DNA from: Calothrix sp. PCC 7716
GTDB taxonomy: Bacteria; Cyanobacteriota; Cyanobacteriia; Cyanobacteriales; Nostocaceae
Assembly: GCF_019977735.1 (NCBI RefSeq)
Contig: NZ_AP025020.1
Coordinates: 62,001-126,000, forward strand
Direction: 5' to 3'
DNA: 64,000 bases
Position numbers and translations under genes: made by a program. Position 1 is the stretch's first letter. Every line of letters starts with the position of its first letter. Positions 8,767 through 16,622 of the stretch are shown piece after piece. The notes beneath the pieces were generated by a model. It worked only from the letters and a program-made list of their open reading frames with translations. It had not been told where the DNA came from and made no database searches.

Positions 8767-10086
8767 CATAACGGCGGAAATAAAACAACCATTAAATAGC
8801 TAATGCTTTACCCTTATATGTCCACTTAAAAGGTTTAGCCATTGTTTTATTAAAGTAATCAATAAATTCAAGAATTCGGGTTTTGAGGTCAGCTTTGCTT
8901 TTGAAGCTAGCACGCTTGAGTAATTTACGAACTAAAATACTGAACCAAATTTCAATTTGATTGAGCCAAGAAGAATGCTTTGGTGTATAATGGAAGACAA
9001 TTCGATGGTCGGGATTTTTTAAAAATTCCGCACGAGATTTCATAGATTTGAGTACACCGCTTTCTCCTTTAATACCTAAGTCGAGATTTAAACCCTCTTT
9101 TTCTGCAATTAAACGAACGAGTGATTCAGACTGATGAGTGTTAAGACAATCCATAATTAAGTGCCATTTAGGAGCATTGGGGTCGCTTTCAATAACTTTA
9201 CGAATATGTTCAGCAAAATCCTCTTCTGTTCTGGTATCTCCACAGCTTGGTTCAATAATTTGACCAGTGGCAATATCAAAACTAGCTATTAAACTTTGTG
9301 TACCATGACGAACGTACTCAAACTCTCTTCTTTCAACTTTACCCGGTCGTATCGCTAAGTCTTTTTCTATACGCTCAGTTGCTTGAATACCAGTCATTTC
9401 ATCTATCGATACTGTGCGCTCACCGTTTTCGTGACGTTCGATTGCACTGATATATAAGCCAGTAATATCTTCAAGTTTTTCATCAAATTCTTCGTCCAGA
9501 GGGGGGGGTTAACCAGTAGCGACTCTGGTGGGGCTTAAGTTCTGCTTCTTCTAATAATCTTCCTACATGTCGAACAGATATGCTTTCAATAATTCCTTGT
9601 TTCATAATTTCGTCTGCTAGTTCTCGCGCTGTCCAATGACTTATCGGTCGTCCATAGTCTTCAGGGGGTGAACATGCAAGCGTAAATAATCCTAAAACTT
9701 GTTCCATACTAAATTTAGCTGGGGCACCTACACGCTCAGAGTCTTGTAATCGTTGAGTTATTGTTAAGTCACTTCCAGATGTTAAAAACCATCGCTCTCG
9801 CCATAAACAAGCTGTATGCCGACTAATATCCAAGATTCGACCGATTTCCCGATGATTTTTACCTTCTGATGCCAATAAAATGATTCTTGCTCGCATTGCT
9901 AGTTGCTGCGGCGTGCTATGACGATTTACCAACTGTTGGAGTTCCAAACGTTCAAAATCGTTTAAATTTAATGGTTTTGGAGCTAATCCTGTCACACCCT
10001 GACTCCTACTATGTTTACTAAAACAGCTTAAAAAAGCTTATTGCTTAATTTACCATAACAGTGGTCAATTTATTTCCGCCGTTGTG
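8767..10086 (-). mobile_element. IS630-family insertion sequence, 1320 bp
   Basis: The ends are CATAACGGCGGAAATAAA at 8767 and its near-perfect inverted copy ending at 10086 (17 of 18 match). It is flanked by TA on both sides (8765-8766 and 10087-10088), the usual IS630 target duplication. The transposase lies on the minus strand in two frames. It contains no GGCGCC, unlike the gene it interrupts. Exact removal restores the haemagglutinin frame, so insertion is recent and clean. Confidence 0.92.
8792..9995 (-). CDS. IS630 transposase in two overlapping frames
   Basis: The N-terminal frame (9483-9995, 170 residues) carries the helix-turn-helix region. The C-terminal frame (from about 9482 down to 8792) carries the DDE catalytic core: Asp in VSIDEMTG, Asp in LIMDCLNTH and Glu in SWLNQIEIWFS. 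The frames meet at a run of eight C on the coding strand (9501-9508), where slippage during transcription or translation could fuse them. Many IS elements make their transposase this way, so the element may be active. A simple mutation or a homopolymer sequencing error is the alternative. Confidence 0.85.
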
Positions 10087-12083
10087 TACTAGGTAGTGTT
10101 GCTTCTGGTGGTTTTGTTAATTTAGGCGAGATTGAAACAGGCTATGCACTAGGGTACGCAAGCGTTGAGAAATTTCAAGATATTCAATTGTCTCAGGGAG
10201 CGATTGTCGATACTAGTGGTTCTAGTGGAGGAGCTATCAAACTACAGGGCAGAAATCTCATTCTTTCTGGTGATTCGCAAGTTTTTTCTACAACTTCTGA
10301 GTCAGAAAATGGGGGAAATTTAGTAATTAATGCTACTGACTCTATAAACCTAAGTGGAAATAATACCGCTATATATACGTTTACTTCCGGTAGTGGAGCA
10401 GCTGGCAACTTAACAGTAGTAACTAAAAAGTTAACGGTTGAAGGAGGCGCTTATATAACAACTTCTACTCAAGGTGAAGGGCGAGCAGGAGATTTGCAGG
10501 TCAATGCTTTGGAGTCTATAGAACTTACAGGAACAACCTCTGTTGGTGAACTTTCCAGTGGTTTAGGTTCTCAAGTATGTCCAATCTTAAATAATTGTGA
10601 GAGCGTTACTGGCAATGGTGGAAACTTAACCATTGAAACTAGGCGCCTACTTATTCAAGATGGGGCACGCATAGATGCTTCGACTTTTGGGACGGGTCGG
10701 GGAGGAAATGTGCTAGTAAGAGCTTCGGACTCTGTGGAACTAATTGGAGCAAGTCAAAGTGGTTTAGTTAATAGTGGCATTTTTACCCAGGTTGGAAACG
10801 GCGCCATAGCTAATGCAGGTGACGCAGGTAACTTAACCATTGAAACTCAGCGATTAATAGCCATGAAAGGTGGGGCGGTATCTAGTGCGACCTTTTCTTA
10901 CGGTAATGCGGGAACTTTGATTATTAACGCCTTAAATTCTATTGAACTTAACGGAACTTCATCATCAGCAACTTTAACTAGAGGTAGCAGTGGTATTTTT
11001 GTTTCTGCCGAGCCTAAAGCTACAGGTAATGTAGGAAACTTAAACATTCGCACTAAGCTACTAACAGTTGAGAATGGTGCAAAAATTTCGGCAGATAATT
11101 TTGGCACAGGTCAACCTGGAAGCATGACTTTGAACGTTGACAAGTTGGCGATACGAAATGGGGGATTAGTTAGAGCTGGTTCATTTGATGAAGGTTCGGG
11201 AGGAACTTTGACTGTTAATGCTGCTCTTGATGTAGAAATTAATGGAACTGGAACTATTGGTTCCGATAAAGTTAACAGTACTTTAACCATAAGCAGTCAA
11301 GGCACTGGGCAGGCAGGTGATTTAAAAGTCACGGCTCGTTCCGTAAAATTGGATAACCAAGGCAAGCTAATTGGTGAAAGTGCCTCAACTGATGGAGGAA
11401 ATATTACTTTGAATCTGCGCGAATTACTGCTATTGCGCCGCAACAGTCAAATTTCTACAACTGCTGGCACTGCACAAGCTGGTGGAAACGGAGGTAATAT
11501 TACTATCGATGCCTCTAATGGATTTATCGTTGCCGACACACGCGAAAATAGTGATATCACAGCCAATGCTTTTACTGGTAGAGGTGGAAATGTAAATATT
11601 CGCGCGCAAGGTATTTTCGGAATTGAGCCGCGTCTTCGAGAGTCTCCACAAACTAGCGATATTACCGCAAGCTCTGAAACTGGTATTCAAGGTCAAATAT
11701 CTATTAATGACCCCGATGTTGAACCTGCACAGGGACTAATAGAACTACCCGAAGAAGTCGTTGATGCTACTCGTCGGGTTGCTCAAATTTGTCCAAGAGA
11801 ACCCGGCGCCAAGCCACTTGGAGAATTTACCATTACAGGACGAGGTTCTTTACCTCCTAGCCCACTCGAACCATTACCCGGTGCCACCAACACCACTAAA
11901 CTAGCAACTTTAGATGATAACAATACTAATGTATTAAATATAGCCCCTAACAAAGTGCAAAACGCAATAGTTGAGGCGCAAGGCTGGGTTAAGAATAATG
12001 ACGGGAGTTTAGAGCTTGTTGCAATGGCGCCAAATTCTACACTTATGCCGCGTGTTGTAGCATCTGCATGTCCTGATAATTAA
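10087..12083 (+). pseudogene. Filamentous haemagglutinin-type exoprotein, 3' part
   Basis: This is the continuation of the gene starting at 8062; homologous coding sequence resumes at 10089 (LGSVASGGFVNLGEIETG). It consists of many glycine- and asparagine-rich beta-helix repeats (forms of GNLTIET, GGNVLVRASDSVEL) and ends with the AQGWVKNNDGSLELVAMAP segment typical of the C-termini of these cyanobacterial proteins. An in-frame ATG at 10188 would yield a protein without a secretion signal, so the 3' part alone is unlikely to be exported. The 3' part itself is otherwise intact. Confidence 0.85.
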
Positions 12084-12429
12084 TCTCATCAATCAATGTA
12101 TAAAAGAGTGCTACTCACTATCAATTAGGGCAAACTCCGTTTACGTTCATTTTTTTTTAACATGAATGAATTGATAATGTTCATATGCGTTCACGTAGTG
12201 TTCCGCAGGAAAGCTTTCTTTGAGCGTAGCGAGTAGTGCCTATAATTAAATCAATTTGGAGAGCAACATGAAACGCATTTGGTGAATTAGCTTTTAAATT
12301 TGGACTATTTCCTGCACATAATATGAAGTTAAAGAATTAGTAAAATCATGCATTGACTATTTATAAACACATCAATAATCGGATATATTTAAGTAAATAC
12401 CGCAGTTGTACAATATCAGAATTAATAAC
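12084..12429. other. Intergenic region
   Basis: About 346 bases between two exported-protein genes. It includes a fragment of the form GTTCCGCAGGAAAGC and GAGCGTAGCGAG (about 12200-12235), which resembles short dispersed repeats of cyanobacteria. No gene is seen. Confidence 0.4.
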
Positions 12430-13689
12430 ATGTCAATATCTAAATTCATCTCAACCACAGTTGTGCTTGGAATAGCTTTCTTATCCTCAAATACACCCGT
12501 ATTAGCAACCGTATATGTATCAGGAAGTGTTAACTTAGTTGATGGACCTAACATAAAAACAGTCCCAGGACCTAATGCGTCGGCATCGGTAACAGCATCG
12601 ACTTTAGGAGGAAATGCATCAGCTTCTGCAAGCGATAATGGAATTTTAAGTGCTGTTTCTACATCCGAAAATTCTCTTTTAATTACGGATTCTTTTCTTA
12701 TCCCTTCTGTTGCAGTTGCTGGCTTTAACACTGGATACATTATTACTGGAAATACAAATAATGTTTCTATTCCTCTAACGTTTAATTTTGGTTTAAATGG
12801 AAGTTTAAATGCTTCTAGTGTACCCAAAAGACTTGATGGTATTTGGTCAAGAAGCGAAGCTTCATATACCTATAACCTATTTAATAGTGGCACTCGTATT
12901 ACAGGATGGACTACTTTAGAATCTAGTTCTGGAATTCCTAGTTACTTAAGTTCTGACAGTTTTGGTAGCGGTGCCCGTCTAGGTGCAAGAATCACTCCAG
13001 TATTATATCTAGAAGAAAATATTGATAATGTTGATATAGATGGCGAAATATTAACACCAGATGATTTTAGAAATTTAGCTAATGACCCAGGTCGTAGTGA
13101 AGCCGAGAAACTTGTACTTAATCAAGTTGCAGATACTTTGTCAAATAATATTTCCTTGGAACAATTTAGTACTCTATTTTCTTTTGCTGGAGGAGGTATT
13201 ATTAAGACAAGTATTATTGATGCAATTTCAGCTTTCGGTTTACTTAGACTAAATATTCCCTCTGGTAGAACAGGCGCCAGTCTTGAATTAGGCTTCAATA
13301 CAAACTTCTTCTTAGATACAAACATTAAATTACAGCAACAAGTGCAATAAGGTGGATCTCTATTAGGAGTTCTTATAACATCTGCTTCCTCTAGTTCCTT
13401 GGAAGCATCAGCATCAGCTCAATTTGGGGATGCTCTAAAATTACTATCGGTAAGCGTGCCTCAAGACTTCAACACGATTGATATAAATAACCTTAAAGTT
13501 GTACTTGATTCCGGTTTGATTTTTGATGTAGTAAGGGAAACGGATGGTAGCAATGGCAATAATGGTGGAGAAAATAACGGTGGGGTTTCAGTACCAGAAC
13601 CCTCCTTTAGTTTAGCTATGTTAGCATTCGGCAGTTTTGGCTTACTCAGTCGGCGAAACAAAAAACGCCCGTCCAGAACTGCAATGTAA
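12430..13689 (+). pseudogene. PEP-CTERM protein with an in-frame UAA
   Basis: The frame opens at ATG 12430 (or 12406) with a signal peptide ending near PVLA, runs to a TAA at 13348-13350, and continues in exactly the same frame to 13689. The downstream part contains SVPEPSFSLAMLAFGSFGLLSRRNKK split as a VPEP motif, a hydrophobic helix and a basic tail, so it is the sorting domain of the same protein. The sequence before and after the stop (QQQVQ stop GGSLLGV) reads smoothly. A single substitution, for example CAA to TAA, would explain it. Without readthrough the product lacks its sorting signal. Domain content of the 400-residue body is unknown. Confidence 0.8.
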
Positions 13690-14010
13690 ATTGCTTCATA
13701 TCAAAGTCTTTTACAATAATGCACGTGCAATAGTAAACTGCACGTGCAATAAAGAGATACGTGTAATTTAATGGCAACTCCAATTCTCGCTCTCAAGAGC
13801 ATGATAACTAGCTAACTTTTTGTCAAAAATGTAACTTTATATATAGCGGTTCTCATTCTAATCAAACACATAAGAGCAAGGATGTTCCAAACTTTGCTGA
13901 AAGAATTATCTCCCTGTAAGTTCTCTCTGCTCCACAAGAAATTAATTACATCCCTAAATAAATATCGATATTAGATAATTAAATTTTCAATCAATGTACC
14001 TCATTTACAG
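13690..14010. other. Intergenic region between convergent genes
   Basis: About 320 bases between the PEP-CTERM pseudogene and a minus-strand hypothetical gene. It holds the TGCACGTGCAAT direct repeats listed separately and nothing else I can name. Confidence 0.4.
13720..13750. repeat. Two copies of the palindromic TGCACGTGCAAT
   Basis: TGCACGTGCAAT occurs at 13720-13731 and 13739-13750, 19 bases apart start to start. Each copy contains the perfect palindrome TGCACGTGCA. The spacing of almost two helical turns would suit two protein dimers on one face of DNA, but the site lies downstream of genes on both sides. Confidence 0.45.
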
Positions 14011-14502
14011 TTAATTTTTTGTGCTACCTGGGAGAAGTGCTAAAACACGTTTAGCAATTCCTGGTAATTGTCGTAAACCAATAAGACCCCCAAAAAGTCT
14101 TAAAGCTACATCTGGCATATTTTCTTCAATCTTGACTATAAAATCTGTAAAAATATGTCCAACTTTTTCCCACCAAGTTGGTTCTCGATTAGCAATTATT
14201 TCATTAACATTTTCCAACTTTTGTCTAACTAAGTTTTTCTCTTTTTCGTAGCATTTACGTCCTTCCTTACTTAATTGACCGTTATTATTCCAATTTACTA
14301 CGTCATCGCCTATTTTATCTGTAATTGAGTCGATTTTATAGTGATGCTTAGAGTTAAGCAAACTTTCCTGAGAATGAACATGAGTTTCAAAAATCCAAAA
14401 CCCTTGCTTTTGTTCAATTTTTGAGCTTAAAAAATTTATTTCCCTGTATACTCTAGCAAATTTTTTCTCTAAATCTATTTTTTGTTGCAAACCATTTGTC
14501 AT
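14011..14502 (-). CDS. Hypothetical protein, 163 residues
   Basis: I do not recognise this protein. The first 110 residues are polar and mainly helical, with heptad-like charge patterns that suggest a coiled coil (LEKKFARVYREINFLSSKIEQK; KEKNLVRQKLENVNEI, about residues 11-105). The last 50 residues are more hydrophobic (FGGLIGLRQLPGIAKRVLALL) and could contact a membrane. No signal peptide is seen. It stands alone, transcribed away from the RTX remnant next to it. It contains no GGCGCC. Confidence 0.45.
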   Translation of the reverse strand: MTNGLQQKIDLEKKFARVYREINFLSSKIEQKQGFWIFETHVHSQESLLNSKHHYKIDSITDKIGDDVVNWNNNGQLSKEGRKCYEKEKNLVRQKLENVNEIIANREPTWWEKVGHIFTDFIVKIEENMPDVALRLFGGLIGLRQLPGIAKRVLALLPGSTKN

Positions 14503-14540
14503 AATAATTATCCTTTTGTATTTTATTTTTTTATGAAAGT

Positions 14541-14906
14541 TTTATTGGCAACGATAGCTTTGTCTTTGACATCAACGCCGCCTTCAACGGTACTATCGGC
14601 ATCGACACCATCACCGACTTTCTAGGCGGCGCCGACAAAATTGTCCTTGATAAAACCACTTTCACAGCCCTCAGCAGTGCTAGTGGGTCTACCCTCGGCG
14701 CCAGCGAATTTGCTACCATCAATGCATCCACCAATGGAGCTACCATCGCCGGAAGTAGCATCGCTCGAATCGTTTTCAATCGTGCCAACGGCGACCTCTT
14801 CTATAATGCAAATGGTGCGACAGCAGGTTTAGGTTCTGGAGGACAATTAGCAATTTTATCACGGGTTACTAATTTGTCTGCCACTGATTTGTTAATACAA
14901 GCATGA
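14541..14906 (+). pseudogene. C-terminal remnant of an RTX/haemolysin-type calcium-binding protein
   Basis: The plus-strand frame 14541-14906 has no start codon but encodes GNDSFVFDINAAFNGTIGID..., then TITDFLGGADKIVLDKTTF and further to an in-frame TGA. This is the C-terminal secretion-type end found after calcium-binding repeats in cyanobacterial haemolysin-like proteins. The repeat region and N-terminus are missing, so this is the 3' stump of a larger gene. It is unusually GC-rich and carries two GGCGCC sites, unlike the flanking genes. No upstream Met in frame gives a plausible intact protein. Confidence 0.7.
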
Positions 14907-14938
14907 TTCAAAAGAAATTTAATGTGGTATTATGTTTA

Positions 14939-15715
14939 TTAATTGTGATTTTTTACACGTTTTGCATATTTCTTTTTAGATAAAGTCGCTAATCCCAAGA
15001 CTATCCCACTTCCCAAGATAGTTACAGGTTGGGGGAGGGGTTCTGGTACTGCTTGAATTGTTTCTAAGCTAACATTATTAATAGAAAGAGCAGAGGTAAC
15101 AGCAAAATCATTGATATCCACTAAACCTAAAGCAATTGTATATGTTCCGGCATTATTAAATCTGTATTCGTACTTTTGAATTCCTGTTTCTTTATTAAAA
15201 GTGCCAGCACTAACAGTTGCGTTATTAATATCTGCGAGCTTCTGAATTTGCCCATTAACTAAGAAAAAGCTATAGTCTATAAATGAACCACGTAACGGTT
15301 CTGTCGCTAGAAAAGTTTCATTGGTGCTGAAGTTCCATGAAAATCTTAATACATCACCAGTGTTGACATTAATGGTCTTTTTGATGGCAGAACCCTCATA
15401 AGCATAACCACCTACGTCTAATACACTAACATCTACACCAAGAAAATGTTCTAAACCCCCAAAACCAACCATTCCAGCAGGATTTCCAGAGTAATTAAAG
15501 TCACCATTATTGGCGCCTAAGTCAAAGTCATCATCAAATAAACCATCTGTAGATAAGTTTGCTTGAGTAGGATTAACTACTTCAACATCTCCAAACTTTT
15601 CCCAGGAATTATCAAATTTTAAATCCAATGCTTGTGCTGGGTTGGAGAATATTAAGCTTCCCCAGGTTAATAAGCTCACGAGTTTAATACTGGTCTTCAT
15701 ATTTTTATTTTTCAA
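14939..15715 (-). CDS. PEP-CTERM sorting-domain protein
   Basis: The protein has 258 residues. It has a lysine-rich N-terminus, a hydrophobic core and a signal cleavage site near AQA. The C-terminus has VPEPLPQP, a hydrophobic helix (ILGSGIVLGLATL) and a basic tail, the exosortase sorting signal. The central part looks like a beta-sandwich carbohydrate-binding-type domain (TGDVLRFSWNFSTNE; AGTYTIALGLVD), as in many cyanobacterial PEP-CTERM proteins. It is transcribed towards the RTX remnant. Exported surface protein of unknown role. Confidence 0.85.
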   Translation of the reverse strand: MKNKNMKTSIKLVSLLTWGSLIFSNPAQALDLKFDNSWEKFGDVEVVNPTQANLSTDGLFDDDFDLGANNGDFNYSGNPAGMVGFGGLEHFLGVDVSVLDVGGYAYEGSAIKKTINVNTGDVLRFSWNFSTNETFLATEPLRGSFIDYSFFLVNGQIQKLADINNATVSAGTFNKETGIQKYEYRFNNAGTYTIALGLVDINDFAVTSALSINNVSLETIQAVPEPLPQPVTILGSGIVLGLATLSKKKYAKRVKNHN

Positions 15716-16622
15716 AAGGTTTATTTAGATGAAAACAAACAACTGTCCTGTTTTCTAAATAGTTTTATCAAAAAATACAGTTAAATACAAATCATGATGT
15801 ATCTATTATTTGGGTTAATATCCGTAGAAAAATGTATAATCAATTATTACAGATAACTGATTTGCTTGGATTTACCCAATAGCGATACATCTGAGATGCT
15901 GCTTGAAAATCAAGTATAAGAATATTACTGAGGAGGTAGGTAAATTTGAAGTGAAGAAAACTACCTCATGTATCAAATGGTCGTAAAGATACCGTGATAT
16001 GGCTGTAATATTTAGTCAAACTTAAAGCGATCGCTAGTCAAGCCAAACTGTACTCCCTGTTTACTAGTACGAACAAGAGCGATTGCACAGTAAACAAACA
16101 GACTGAATCCCGAACAGCGATCGCGTCTTATCCCCTAGCCAATAAAAGCCTATTTGTAAGGCTCGTCTTCAGACATAAACGAAAAAGTTAACTTTGTGAT
16201 CGCATAAACCATCGATAAAATTCAAGATTAAGGTGCGTTACAGTAAATTTGCACAGAATAAGGTCTAAGCTAAAAATAGTCGCTTTCAAAACAGGTGGAA
16301 TATATGGAAAATAACAGTAGGCAAGTCTATAACTATAGTTCTAAGTTATCTTCCAGTTTAAGTGTTTTACTCTTGTTTTATGATTACTTCTGTAACCAAA
16401 CTTACAAGTTAGGTTCTTCATTACTTGTTATGCCAAAAAGTCGATAAAACAACCTGTATCCCTTACTGGACAATAAAAGTAGGTTTTCTAGTTCGAGGTT
16501 TGAGGCTTGCGGATAAAATTTCAGTTCTAACTCTCCGAAAAGCCTGATTCTCAAAGCAAATACTTAATTTCAGTTTTAATTTTAGCATAACACCTAGGGA
16601 AGAACCACAAGTTATTTATTTC
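15716..16622. other. Long intergenic region with both HIP1 octamers of the window
   Basis: About 900 bases between the PEP-CTERM gene and the Rhs gene. I see no gene. Two copies of GCGATCGC, the HIP1 octamer common in cyanobacteria, lie near 16026 and 16117; I found no others in the window. A 7-base inverted repeat GAGGTAG...CTACCTC lies at 15933-15967. No candidate immunity gene for the Rhs tip is found here. Confidence 0.45.
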
